NCBI RefSeq assembly: GCF_900109685.1
Contig: NZ_FOBB01000001.1
Span: 124,001 to 188,000 of the forward strand
Length of the DNA: 64,000 bases
Direction: 5' to 3'
DNA from: Chitinophaga rupis
Lineage (GTDB): Bacteria; Bacteroidota; Bacteroidia; Chitinophagales; Chitinophagaceae
Positions 16,479-24,581 of the stretch are shown piece after piece (the stretch's first letter is position 1; every line of letters starts with the position of its first letter). The position numbers were made by a program, and so were the translations under genes. The notes under the pieces were generated by a model. It was not told the DNA's origin, ran no database searches, and saw only the letters and a program-made list of their open reading frames with translations.

Positions 16479-18935
16479 TTACTCTGACCGCAAACTTTTC
16501 ACCGGGTTCATTAACCCCGCCCGTATGGCCTGCGTGCTTACGGTTATGATGGCCACTACTATTGCAAAAATGCCGGCTGCGATGAACATCCAGCCACTGA
16601 TAGATATACGGTAAGCAAATTCATCCAGCCATTTATGCATACAATACCAGGCCAGCGGGCTGGCAATACATATGGCCACCAGCACCAGCATAACAAAATC
16701 TTTTGACAGCAACGCCGTAATATTCAGCACAGAGGCTCCCAGCACCTTGCGGATGCCGATCTCCCGTGTGCGCTGACGTGCGGCAAAAGCAGCCAGGCCA
16801 AACAATCCCAGGCAGGATATGAAAATGGAGATACCGGTAAACCAGCTTACGATCTGCGCTGTTCGCGTTTCTGCGTGATAGTTATGCTGAAAATCCTGAT
16901 CGAGGAAAGTATATTCAAAGGGTTCATCCGGGCAAAGCGCTTTCCACTTATCCGCTAAAAAGCTCAGCGTTTTTCCCATTTGTGCAGTATTCACATGCAC
17001 GATCAGGTAATTATAGTGGTTATTGTTACTGAGGAAAAAAGCATAAGGTCCAATAGCATGGTGCAGATCCTGGAAGTGAAAATCTTTCACCACGCCTACA
17101 ATTTCGTAGGTTTCAGATGCCTTCCCGTTAAGCTCCCACTTCAACCGCTGACCAATTGCTTTATCCATTGGAATATTAAGCTTGCGCAAAGTGGTTTCAT
17201 TCACCACTATCTGACCGCTGGTATCGCTCATAAACTGCTCGGAGATGAGGTGCCCTTTCATCAGCTGAAAGCCCATCATCTTCATAAACTGCGGCGATAC
17301 GAAGTTGGCCTGAATAGGCTGTCCTTCGTTTACGGTTTCTTCCAGCTTATGTACACTAAAGCCTATTGGGTTAAAAATGCCCGGGTAAGACGAGGTGCCC
17401 GCCGCGCCCAGCACCTGGTTATTTTGCAGCAGCTCTTCACGCAGGGCTGTATATGCGTTATGCGCTTCATCGGTACGCAGCGGTATCACCACCTGCTGAT
17501 CCTGCGTAAACCCTAAGGGACGGTTGCGCAGGTAAGACATTTGCTGTTGAATAATAATGGTGGCCAGCACCAGGCCAATGGAGATCACAAACTGGAACAC
17601 TACCAATCCGCGGCGTAACGTTACGGCAGACATCCTGTTATTAAAACGGCCTTTCAATACCTGCACCGGGTTAAACACGGCCAGGTAAAATGCCGGATAG
17701 CTGCCTGCCAGCAACCCGGTAAGTAATGCCAGCACCACAAAAGTGCCTATGATAGCGGGTTCCATTAATTCAGACAGTGCCAGTGTTTTTCCCGTAAGCT
17801 GGTTAAACAACGGCAGTGAACCTGCGACACCTGCTACGGCCAGCACTAATGCCATCATAGATAATACCATGGATTCACCTAAAAACTGCCTTACCAGCGC
17901 AGCTTTACCGGCTCCCATCACCTTGCGCACACCTACCTCTGCTGCACGCTTAGCAGAACTGGCAGTGGCCAGGTTCATAAAATTGATACAGGCAATTACC
18001 AGCGTAAAAATGGCAATGCTGCCCAGGATATACAGGTAGGTTTTGCTGGTGGTATCTGTTACTATGGAAGATACTTTATCATAAAGATGAATGCCTGTAA
18101 CCGGCAACAGGGAGATCGTTTTGGTATAACCGGCTGCCTGAAGGTCTTTATTGGCATGCCGCTCCATAAAAGCAGGGAACTTACGTTCCAGCTTTTTTAC
18201 ATCTGTGCCCGGGCGCAAACGCAGGTAGGTAATGAACATGTTGTTGAAAGAAAAATTCAGCCGTCCGTTACGCAAAAAACCGCCTACCCAGCCGGCAGAC
18301 AGCGGCACAAAAAAACGCGCATCTATGTGCGAGCGATGGCTTTCATCTTTATATACACCGGTCACTTTAAACAGCTCGCCATTACCGGTATCACCGCCTA
18401 CTGTAATGGTTTTGCCTAAAGCTGATGCATGTCCGAAGAGCTTACGCGCTACCGGTTCTGACAGCACAATGGCATTCGGCTCCTGCAAAGCGGTAGCTGC
18501 ATTGCCTTCCAGGAACTTATAGGTGAACAGATCAAAAAAAGTGGAATCAACATTGTAGCCCCGGGTTTCATAAAACGACTGCACTGGTTTGCCTGCTTCC
18601 CGCACCTGCAGCAGGGTTTTGGAATCTATGACATTGGCCCATAGGCGGGTCATTTGCGCTATTTCCGGAAATTCATTTTTTAACGTGGGACCATATAATG
18701 CGGAAATAGTGGTAAAGGAACGTACCTCGCCGGTAGAAACGGCGCTTTCACTTTTCAGGAAATACAGATCGGCAGCGTGCTGCTGGTGTTTGTCGAACAT
18801 CAGCTCACTGCGGATATAGAGCATGAGCAGCATGCAGCAGGTCATGCCAATGGCAAGGCCGAATATATTGATCGCTGAAAAAAGCTTATTCCGCTGCAGG
18901 TTGCGGAGAGCAATGCGGAGGTAGTTTTGTAGCAT
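16479..18935 (-). CDS. FtsX/MacB-type ABC permease (first of a tandem pair)
   Basis: About 818 residues from the ATG at 18935 (MLQNYLRIALRNLQRNK, the typical beginning of this family); a GTG at 18950 is an alternative. It has the same architecture as the next gene: one N-terminal helix, a MacB periplasmic domain, three helices (~300-425), a second domain, and three C-terminal helices. GIRKVLGA precedes the last membrane block and NPVKSLRSE ends it. Substrates of such orphan permeases are generally unknown; lipoprotein, peptide or antibiotic handling is suggested for relatives. The upstream region has paired TGTCCG elements. Confidence 0.9.
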   Translation of the reverse strand: MLQNYLRIALRNLQRNKLFSAINIFGLAIGMTCCMLLMLYIRSELMFDKHQQHAADLYFLKSESAVSTGEVRSFTTISALYGPTLKNEFPEIAQMTRLWANVIDSKTLLQVREAGKPVQSFYETRGYNVDSTFFDLFTYKFLEGNAATALQEPNAIVLSEPVARKLFGHASALGKTITVGGDTGNGELFKVTGVYKDESHRSHIDARFFVPLSAGWVGGFLRNGRLNFSFNNMFITYLRLRPGTDVKKLERKFPAFMERHANKDLQAAGYTKTISLLPVTGIHLYDKVSSIVTDTTSKTYLYILGSIAIFTLVIACINFMNLATASSAKRAAEVGVRKVMGAGKAALVRQFLGESMVLSMMALVLAVAGVAGSLPLFNQLTGKTLALSELMEPAIIGTFVVLALLTGLLAGSYPAFYLAVFNPVQVLKGRFNNRMSAVTLRRGLVVFQFVISIGLVLATIIIQQQMSYLRNRPLGFTQDQQVVIPLRTDEAHNAYTALREELLQNNQVLGAAGTSSYPGIFNPIGFSVHKLEETVNEGQPIQANFVSPQFMKMMGFQLMKGHLISEQFMSDTSGQIVVNETTLRKLNIPMDKAIGQRLKWELNGKASETYEIVGVVKDFHFQDLHHAIGPYAFFLSNNNHYNYLIVHVNTAQMGKTLSFLADKWKALCPDEPFEYTFLDQDFQHNYHAETRTAQIVSWFTGISIFISCLGLFGLAAFAARQRTREIGIRKVLGASVLNITALLSKDFVMLVLVAICIASPLAWYCMHKWLDEFAYRISISGWMFIAAGIFAIVVAIITVSTQAIRAGLMNPVKSLRSE

Positions 18936-19016
18936 AGCTGTTTGCAGCACTAAGGAAGTGCCAAAAGCGGGAGCAATTGGAAATCAATTTATTGAGATGA
19001 TTAAGATTGCGCCGAT

Positions 19017-19042
19017 TGTCCGTATTCGTACAAGAGTGTCCG
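19017..19042. promoter_or_regulatory. Paired TGTCCG elements upstream of the permease operon
   Basis: TGTCCG occurs at 19017-19022 and again at 19037-19042, 20 bases apart (two helical turns), about 80-105 bases before the permease start. This spacing is typical of activator half-sites. The activator is not known. Confidence 0.35.
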
Positions 19043-19091
19043 GTTTTAAAGAGAGAAAGTAGAGGCGTAGACGTAATAGAGGAGGAAACAT

Positions 19092-19154
19092 AAAAAGAGG
19101 TTGTATCCTGGTAAATGCCCCATTTTGCAGGCACTTCATCGATACAACCTCTTT
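19092..19154 (-). terminator. Terminator of the thiolase gene
   Basis: AAAGAGGTTGTATC (19094-19107) pairs perfectly over 14 bases with GATACAACCTCTTT (19141-19154). On the minus strand the stem is followed by TTTTTATG. The loop is unusually long at about 33 bases. Confidence 0.65.
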
Positions 19155-19174
19155 ACTTTATCGGATAAAATAAA

Positions 19175-20353
19175 TTAATCAATCCTTTCTATAATACCGG
19201 CAATGCCTTGTCCTCCGCCAACACAGGCCGTAACCAGGCCATATTTTTTGTTCAGGCGTTTCAGATCATTCAGGATCTGAACGGTGAGCTTAGCGCCGGT
19301 GCAGCCCAACGGGTGGCCCAAAGCAATGGCGCCGCCGTTAATGTTCACAATATCGGGGTTAATACCCAGCTCACGGATAACGGCCAGGGACTGGGAAGCA
19401 AAGGCTTCGTTCAGCTCTACCAGGTCCACATCCTGCAAGGATTTCCCGGCCTGTTTCAATGCCCTGGGCACTGCGGCTACCGGTCCTATGCCCATAATGC
19501 GTGGATGTACACCGGCGGAGGCGCAGGCTACCAGGCGGCCAATGGGCTTTAATCCCAGCTCATTGACCATGGTTTCGCTCATCACGATCACAAAAGCGGC
19601 ACCGTCAGAAGTTTGGGAGGAGTTACCGGCTGTTACCGAACCACCGGCAGCAAATACCGGCTTCAGTTTGGCCAGCGCTTCTGCGGAAGTATCTGCACGC
19701 GGACCTTCGTCTGTATCCACGGTATAATTGCGCTTCTGCTTTTTGCCTTTGTCATCCACATATACTTCTTCTACCTGTATGGGTAGTATACCTTCCTTAA
19801 AATAACCGTTCTGGATGGCTGCCAGCGCTTTCTGGTGAGAACGCAGGGCAAAGGCATCCTGGTCTTCGCGGGATACTTTGTATTCACTGGCCACCGCTTC
19901 TGCGGTGAGACCCATACCCAGGTAATAATCCGGTGTAGTGCTGGCCACAGTGTAATTAGGTACTGTTTTCCAGCCAACAGTAGGCACCAGGCTCATACTT
20001 TCCGTACCACCTGCAATAATGCAGTGCGCCATGCCGGACTGTATTTTGGCCGTGGCAATGGCAATGGTTTCCAGACCGGATGCACAGTAGCGGTTCACCG
20101 TCATACCCGGCACGCTTTCGCCTAAGGCTCTAACGGAGATCATGCGGCCTATCTGCAGGCCCTGCTCTGCTTCCGGTACGGCATTGCCTACGATCAGGTC
20201 ATCTACCCGATGCGGTTCTAACTGCGGTATGCTTTTTAATAAGGCGGTGATCACGTCCACGGCCAGGTCGTCGGGCCGGTAAAAGCGGAACCCGCCTCGT
20301 TTTGACTTACCTACGGCGGTGCGGTAACCGGCTACTATATATGCTGTTTCCAT
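19175..20353 (-). CDS. Acetyl-CoA acyltransferase (thiolase)
   Basis: 392 residues, full length for thiolases. The nucleophile is Cys90 (NRYCASG), with His347 (GGAIALGHPLGCTGAK) and Cys377 (TACVGGGQG) completing the active site. It should cleave 3-ketoacyl-CoA in beta-oxidation, or condense acyl-CoA units in the reverse direction. The lack of a neighbouring fadB-like gene leaves the direction open. A good ribosome site (AAAAGGAG) lies a few bases before the ATG. Between that and the tRNA promoter a CCGGG...CCCGG hairpin lies in the 5' leader. Confidence 0.93.
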   Translation of the reverse strand: METAYIVAGYRTAVGKSKRGGFRFYRPDDLAVDVITALLKSIPQLEPHRVDDLIVGNAVPEAEQGLQIGRMISVRALGESVPGMTVNRYCASGLETIAIATAKIQSGMAHCIIAGGTESMSLVPTVGWKTVPNYTVASTTPDYYLGMGLTAEAVASEYKVSREDQDAFALRSHQKALAAIQNGYFKEGILPIQVEEVYVDDKGKKQKRNYTVDTDEGPRADTSAEALAKLKPVFAAGGSVTAGNSSQTSDGAAFVIVMSETMVNELGLKPIGRLVACASAGVHPRIMGIGPVAAVPRALKQAGKSLQDVDLVELNEAFASQSLAVIRELGINPDIVNINGGAIALGHPLGCTGAKLTVQILNDLKRLNKKYGLVTACVGGGQGIAGIIERID

Positions 20354-20414
20354 GCTTAAACTCCTTTTCCGGGAGAGGGACCCGGTTTTTTATTTTATAT
20401 TAAGTTAAATAACT

Positions 20415-20446
20415 TTTGTGAATTTTGAGCGAAGGTCTTATTTTTG
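20415..20446 (+). promoter_or_regulatory. Promoter of tRNA-Lys
   Basis: TTTG (20415-20418), 20 bases, then TATTTTTG (20439-20446) is a near-perfect Bacteroidota promoter. Transcription would start near 20453, giving a 5' leader of about 35 bases before the tRNA. Confidence 0.7.
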
Positions 20447-20488
20447 CAACCCTGTTAAAGGGGATTGCGCTGAAACAGCGTGGTTTAT

Positions 20489-20561
20489 GACTCCGTAGCT
20501 CAGTTGGTAGAGCAACAGACTCTTAATCTGTGGGTCCAGAGTTCGAGCCTCTGCGGGGTCA
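20489..20561 (+). tRNA. tRNA-Lys (anticodon CTT)
   Basis: A 73-base cloverleaf. The acceptor GACTCCG pairs with CGGGGTC (one T-G pair), and the discriminator base is A. The D-arm contains AGCTCAGTTGGTAGAGC. The anticodon stem ACAGA/TCTGT holds loop CTCTTAA with anticodon CTT. The T-arm is CAGAG-TTCGAGC-CTCTG. The CCA end is not encoded. Its 3' 11 bases plus four more are repeated at 22309. Confidence 0.95.
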
Positions 20562-20565
20562 CTGA
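20551..20565 (+). repeat. Left copy of 15-bp direct repeat (tRNA 3' end), candidate attachment site
   Basis: CTGCGGGGTCACTGA covers the last 11 bases of tRNA-Lys plus four bases beyond. An identical copy lies at 22309-22323. Duplicated tRNA 3' ends are the classic mark of tyrosine-integrase insertion. Confidence 0.6.
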
Positions 20566-20567
20566 TG

Positions 20568-20608
20568 GGGACATTTCAGGAATAAAGCTGGAATGTCCCT
20601 TTTATTTT
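20568..20608 (+). terminator. Terminator after tRNA-Lys
   Basis: GGGACATT (20568-20575) pairs with AATGTCCC (20592-20599) and is followed by TTTTATTTT. It lies inside the tRNA-bounded islet. Beyond it, 20607-20818 shows no intact gene; a short minus-strand frame ending IKEAIRLIGAMDTAFR at 20607 may be a gene remnant. Confidence 0.7.
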
Positions 20609-20818
20609 AGCGGAATGCCGTGTCCATGGCGCCTATCAGGCGAATGGCCTCCTTGATGCGAGGAATTCGACATTCAAAACCATCGGAATAAACCAACCGG
20701 GGCTCACAACATTTATATCTGCCCCTTATTGGTTATAACGAACACCAAACAATGGTGGGCCAGGTTAACAAGACCTGCAGGGACTGAAACTCATGAGATA
20801 AATGACCCATTGCTTCCG

Positions 20819-21508
20819 TCACGCTTCACGCTTCAGTTCTTCAATTTCGTTTACAAACTCTATTGCCTTTCGCACCCGTGTACCCGATGTTTTTTGAATA
20901 AACAGCTTTACCCAACGCTTATGAATATTTTTGTATGATGTTTCGCGATAAAACCAGATACAAAGCGGAATGAGAACAATAGTGATCTTAAACTGAACCG
21001 ACCACCAGTTACCCGTATAGCCGTTTTGAATGTCCATAAATTGCAGTCCGGTAAGATGAAAGTCTCTGATCGCTTTGGACACTACCATTGGATATGCAAG
21101 AAAAGTAGGAATACACAGTGCGGCCACGCGTGCATGATTAAGCAAATGAGTCTGCAGCATCACCAGCAAACTTTGAATGGTCACGATATCTTTACTGTAA
21201 TCGATCTTTCTTATCGCCTTAATTTGTTTGAAGCACATAACTATTGCTACTGTATAAAATACCAGCAACATACCTGCCGACGTAACATAAAGAGGACCGG
21301 ATAAATTTTTGATGATAAATGTGAGTAGCAGCGCCGCTGCGGATATGTGTAATGCAACTTCTATGATCCGGTGCCAAAGCAAGGGGATAAGTTGTGAATG
21401 CAGCCTTTGGGTCAGAATGAATTCGAGGCAATGCCGGTTAAGCTTCAGCGCGCTTTGGAGTTTATTTTCATGAGACAACCACATAGATTTGATTTCATTT
21501 AGTTCCAT
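20819..21508 (-). CDS. Multi-span membrane protein, probable partner (anti-sigma) of the adjacent ECF sigma factor
   Basis: 229 residues. The cytoplasmic N-terminus (MELNEIKSMWLSHENKLQSALKLN) resembles the amphipathic start of membrane proteins that follow ECF sigma genes in Bacteroidota. About four membrane helices follow (~48-68, ~74-95, ~128-150, ~170-187). It overlaps the 3' end of the sigma gene by 14 bases, so the two are translationally coupled. The anti-sigma role is inferred from this pairing; no zinc-binding anti-sigma motif is seen. It lies inside the tRNA-Lys islet. Confidence 0.6.
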   Translation of the reverse strand: MELNEIKSMWLSHENKLQSALKLNRHCLEFILTQRLHSQLIPLLWHRIIEVALHISAAALLLTFIIKNLSGPLYVTSAGMLLVFYTVAIVMCFKQIKAIRKIDYSKDIVTIQSLLVMLQTHLLNHARVAALCIPTFLAYPMVVSKAIRDFHLTGLQFMDIQNGYTGNWWSVQFKITIVLIPLCIWFYRETSYKNIHKRWVKLFIQKTSGTRVRKAIEFVNEIEELKREA

Positions 21509-22016
21509 AATCTTTGTTTTGAGCAGTTTGAAAATCAGATTTTAGTCGCTCTTTGATACGGCCTATCCTGGTGGCTACATTTGTTTCCGAGATACCGACA
21601 ATAGAAGCTATTTCTTTATAAGTTTTGTTTTCGAGGTACAGAAAAATGATCGATTTATCCATGTCTTTAAACGTGCTAATGAAATTGAACAACAGGGTGA
21701 GATTCTCCGCTTCTTCGTAACTATTGTCTGTCTCAAACTGGATGAGCCGTTCATTGTAAATAACTTTACTTCCAAGCCTTTTTCTTTTCCGGTAAAATGA
21801 AATGGCAACATTTAACGCAACCCTGTACATCCATGTGCTGAACTTTAAATCAGTGTTATAGCTGTTAAACGACTTCCATAAGTTGTAAACGATGTCCTGC
21901 GAGAGATCATCGATATCATTCCTGTTCTTGCAATAGGAGTTACAGATCGTGAAAATGATCCCTTTATTTTGCTCCATGAGCTCCATGAACTTCTCCTTAT
22001 CGGAATTTGTGTCCAT
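21495..22016 (-). CDS. ECF-type RNA polymerase sigma factor
   Basis: 173 residues with region 2 (~10-85: DIDDLSQDIVYNLWKSFNSY, FSTWMYRVALNVAISFYRK) and region 4 (~115-165: FLYLENKTYKEIASIVGISETNVATRIGRIKERLK, helix-turn-helix). It is small like other ECF factors and should direct RNA polymerase to a few promoters when released by its partner. It is the first gene of the two-gene islet operon. Its promoter region (22017-22308) contains nothing clearly recognisable. Confidence 0.88.
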   Translation of the reverse strand: MDTNSDKEKFMELMEQNKGIIFTICNSYCKNRNDIDDLSQDIVYNLWKSFNSYNTDLKFSTWMYRVALNVAISFYRKRKRLGSKVIYNERLIQFETDNSYEEAENLTLLFNFISTFKDMDKSIIFLYLENKTYKEIASIVGISETNVATRIGRIKERLKSDFQTAQNKDYGTK

Positions 22017-22308
22017 TGATTGCTGGTTGACGTGATTTACTCATGATTCGCCGAGAGATCCAAAAAATCACAGATTTAACTGTTTTTTCTGAAAAAAGGG
22101 GACAGACAAACCGGGGCGCCAGACAAAAACAGAAAACTGGCAGTGCAAATATGCGTGATCCGCCGTCGCTGGAACGTTGGGTGTCTGATATTTATATAAT
22201 TATACAGGGGCATTTATGCACAAAAAAAAGCTCACAAGTAATTAGCTGTCAGATAGCTATACTTGTAATCCTCTTTAAATCCTCTATAAAAGTGTTCGGA
22301 AAATGTAC

Positions 22309-22323
22309 CTGCGGGGTCACTGA
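22309..22323 (+). repeat. Right copy of the 15-bp tRNA-derived direct repeat
   Basis: CTGCGGGGTCACTGA is identical to the tRNA-Lys 3' end at 20551-20565, 1758 bases away in the same orientation. A terminator follows directly, as expected if it once lay just behind the tRNA. Confidence 0.6.
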
Positions 22324-22327
22324 AATT

Positions 22328-22366
22328 AAGCGCTTCAAGTTCAAAAACTTGGAGCGCTTTTGTTTT
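22328..22366 (+). terminator. Terminator, probably the original tRNA-Lys terminator
   Basis: AAGCGCTTCAAGTT (22328-22341), loop CAAA, AACTTGGAGCGCTT (22346-22359), then TTGTTTTT. It directly follows the second repeat copy, so it was probably the terminator of the tRNA transcript before the islet came in. Confidence 0.6.
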
Positions 22367-22523
22367 TAGGAGCTTCATGTAACAGGCCGACTATCAATGC
22401 CCAAGCTTGTTCATGTTTCCTTTGCGTTAAGCCACACTCAACAACCATGATAGCATCACTATCCAGATCCCAGTAGTAAGCGAATGGAATATTGACTACA
22501 GAGTTGGGCTGGGAGTAATGAAA
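22341..22523 (-). pseudogene. C-terminal gene fragment, unknown
   Basis: A minus-strand frame of 60 codons with no start near its 5' end reads like protein, e.g. VVNIPFAYYWDLDSDAIMVV and TQRKHEQAWALIVGLLHEAP, and stops inside the terminator at 22341. It is cut by an in-frame TAA at its 5' side. I do not recognise the family. Confidence 0.4.
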
Positions 22524-22559
22524 TTATCGCTATACATTTTGGAGCTCAAATGGTAGACG

Positions 22560-22860
22560 ATGGATATGAACGCTATCTTTCCTGCACAATGGTATGATGG
22601 TCACGACTTATGGCCACTTGAAGAAAAATAGTCTCCTAAGAGCAACTATATTTCCTTAAGCAGGGAATCGTTAGAGTTTGACAGAATGAAGATTTAGAAG
22701 AGTATGAAAACGTTTTTTAAAACGAATCCACTAACTCAAAAGGCTTACATCATGATTTTATTGCAGTCTTAGGTGAGTTTAAACGACTAATGGAAAAAAC
22801 GCTTCAGGTTCAATTGCATGAAGCGTTTTTCATTTTTACTGGTTTACAAACTAAGTTCAT
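22560..22860 (+). pseudogene. Decayed plus-strand gene fragments
   Basis: Protein-like stretches in shifting frames: MDMNAIFPAQWYDGHDLWPL (stop at 22629), then NEDLEEYENVF, a stop, and NESTNSKGLHHDFIAVLGEF in the same later frame. This looks like one or two short genes broken by frameshifts and stops. The end overlaps a terminator at 22795-22835. Family unknown. Confidence 0.3.
22795..22835 (+). terminator. Rho-independent terminator
   Basis: AAAAACGCTTCA (22795-22806) pairs perfectly with TGAAGCGTTTTT (22819-22830) and is followed by CATTTTT. It resembles the hairpin at 22328 in its CGCTTCA core and would end transcription of the decayed region. Confidence 0.65.
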
Positions 22861-22921
22861 TCTCAAGAATTAATAAGTATCTAGTTATACCTGAGTTTTT
22901 TTGAATAAGCATGTATAAATC

Positions 22922-23077
22922 TTATTTTGACCGCCTTTTAATTTCAGCTAAGAATAAATGGGCATCCTTCAAAAAATCAATTACTTGAACTGCATTTTTT
23001 ACCAGCGAGCAAGCTGTATTACGCAAGTACGATTTGCGCTTGATATTATTATACTTGCCTTTGTAAAGAATGTTAAA
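22922..23077 (-). pseudogene. Short C-terminal gene fragment, unknown
   Basis: A 51-codon minus-strand frame with no usable ATG, protein-like (ACSLVKNAVQVIDFLKDAHL, ending LAEIKRRSK). It is bounded upstream by a stop. The rest of the gap 22831-23163 shows only A/T-rich sequence. Confidence 0.3.
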
Positions 23078-23163
23078 TCAAATATGAAATAGGCCAACTT
23101 GTCATATAAAAATAATATAATATATTTATAGTGCAATAAATCCCTAACCTAAGTTCCTAAAGT

Positions 23164-23694
23164 ATGAAATTTTATCATGTCCTTTGCTTAGCAACCATTA
23201 TTACGGCTGCTAGTTCCTGTGGTTCTGCTGAAACACAAAAAGCGGCTACCGCTGCTCCAAGTCCTGTAAAGCTATCCCAATTCAATGATGTTGAAGATGT
23301 ACAAAAAAGGCTATCTGCTGCTGGCATTGGTGAATTAAGAAAGTGGAAGGGGGATGGCTTCGGATATTTGAGCAGCTCACCTTATTTTTCTTTTGGCGAA
23401 GGTGAATTACCCGATAATATGGCTTATTACTTAGAAAGCGATAACGCCAATAACATTAAAAAATTAAAACTGGTATTGAATATCAACACAGCTAACAAGA
23501 AAACGGCACTCTCAAAATTTGCTGAAACTGTTGAAAAAACCTACAATGTGCTTGAATTACCTCCTTCCAGTGAGATAGTGAAAGCTGCCGTAACAGGCAA
23601 GGCAACAGAAATAGATAAAGACACTTATACTGAAAGTATTGAGCTGGAGAAATCGAACATTGAAACCTGGAAGTTTGTTATTGAAACAAAATAA
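23164..23694 (+). CDS. Hypothetical lipoprotein
   Basis: 176 residues with a lipoprotein signal (MKFYHVLCLATIITAASSCG, lipobox cysteine at residue 19), an Ala/Thr/Pro-rich linker and one small soluble domain (~35-176) of alternating helices and strands. No known family was recognised. It is probably lipid-anchored on the periplasmic or outer face. It stands alone, with a clean terminator at 23728. It is A/T-rich like the neighbouring decayed stretch, so it may belong to the same acquired segment. Confidence 0.65.
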   Translation: MKFYHVLCLATIITAASSCGSAETQKAATAAPSPVKLSQFNDVEDVQKRLSAAGIGELRKWKGDGFGYLSSSPYFSFGEGELPDNMAYYLESDNANNIKKLKLVLNINTANKKTALSKFAETVEKTYNVLELPPSSEIVKAAVTGKATEIDKDTYTESIELEKSNIETWKFVIETK

Positions 23695-23727
23695 ATGGGT
23701 ATTGACCGCATTTTACGATCAACATTG

Positions 23728-23750
23728 AGCCAACCTTTGAGGTTGGCTTT
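23728..23750 (+). terminator. Terminator of the lipoprotein gene
   Basis: AGCCAACCT (23728-23736), loop TTG, AGGTTGGCT (23740-23748), followed by TT. Confidence 0.6.
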
Positions 23751-23925
23751 CCCATCTTTAGTGTTGTGAGGCAGTTCATAATCAACACAAGACCCCATCT
23801 CTTTTCTTCCCCACATACCTAAAAAAATTTAAATAAGATAAATAGCAAGCAGCGCCCTCTCCCCACTCTGCTAACTATGTCAATCATCTGAACAGGAAAT
23901 TTTATATTCGCAAAAAAGTTCCTTA

Positions 23926-24510
23926 TTGCCAGCAGATGTTTCAGATATTACAAAAAATCTACTACCGCTTGTAGCAGCAGGCAGTGAAAAGGCATTCCGG
24001 CAACTCTTTCATCTGTACGCCGATCTTTTACATACCTATATTCAAAGCATCACAAAGTCCAGCGAGCTGGCTGAAGAAGTAGTACAGGATATTTTCCTGC
24101 AGATCTGGATAAGCCGTGAAACCTTGCATAATATCCGCAATTTCAGGAGCTATCTTTTTGTTATCTCCCGCAACCATGCGCTGAACATCATTAAACAGCT
24201 GATCCGTGAGAACAGGCGGATAAAGCAGTGGGAAGAAAGCAAAGCCCTCCATGCGGATAGTGATCCGGAACACCTGGAATACCGGTTAAGCCTGATTGAA
24301 GAAGCCGTTCGCCGGCTTCCTCCCCAGCAGCAAAAAGTATGGGTAATGAGCCGGAAACAGGGAATGAAGTACAGCGAGATAGCCGTAGCCACCAGCCTTT
24401 CCAGGGAAACGGTCAAAAAATACCTGCAATATGCCACCAGCTCCATTATGCAATATGTTGCCTCCCGGATCGATCTCCTGGTTATTTTCCTGCTGTTCAT
24501 ACGGCGCTAA
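23926..24510 (+). CDS. ECF sigma factor (FecI-like) of PUL 1
   Basis: 194 residues from a TTG start; no ATG lies between it and the conserved region. Region 2 is FRQLFHLYADLLHTYIQSI and ELAEEVVQDIFLQIW (~25-75), then FRSYLFVISRNHALN. Region 4 (~130-180) contains KYSEIAVATSLSRETVKKYL. It is followed by FecR after 71 bases and by a SusC with an STN domain. That is the standard trans-envelope signalling set: substrate in SusC, STN, FecR, then sigma release and PUL transcription. Confidence 0.88.
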   Translation: MPADVSDITKNLLPLVAAGSEKAFRQLFHLYADLLHTYIQSITKSSELAEEVVQDIFLQIWISRETLHNIRNFRSYLFVISRNHALNIIKQLIRENRRIKQWEESKALHADSDPEHLEYRLSLIEEAVRRLPPQQQKVWVMSRKQGMKYSEIAVATSLSRETVKKYLQYATSSIMQYVASRIDLLVIFLLFIRR

Positions 24511-24581
24511 AAAAAAAATTTCCGGCGCATAGCCCCTTTTTTATTTTCCTGTTGTTCCTATTATGTAAGTAACATTTTTCC

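Noticed and set aside
18947..18964. Sigma-54-like TTGGCAC...TAGTGC upstream of the permease operon
   Set aside because: The -12 half does not match TTGC, the start point would fall on the start codon, and the stretch is better explained as a small GCACT/AGTGC palindrome.
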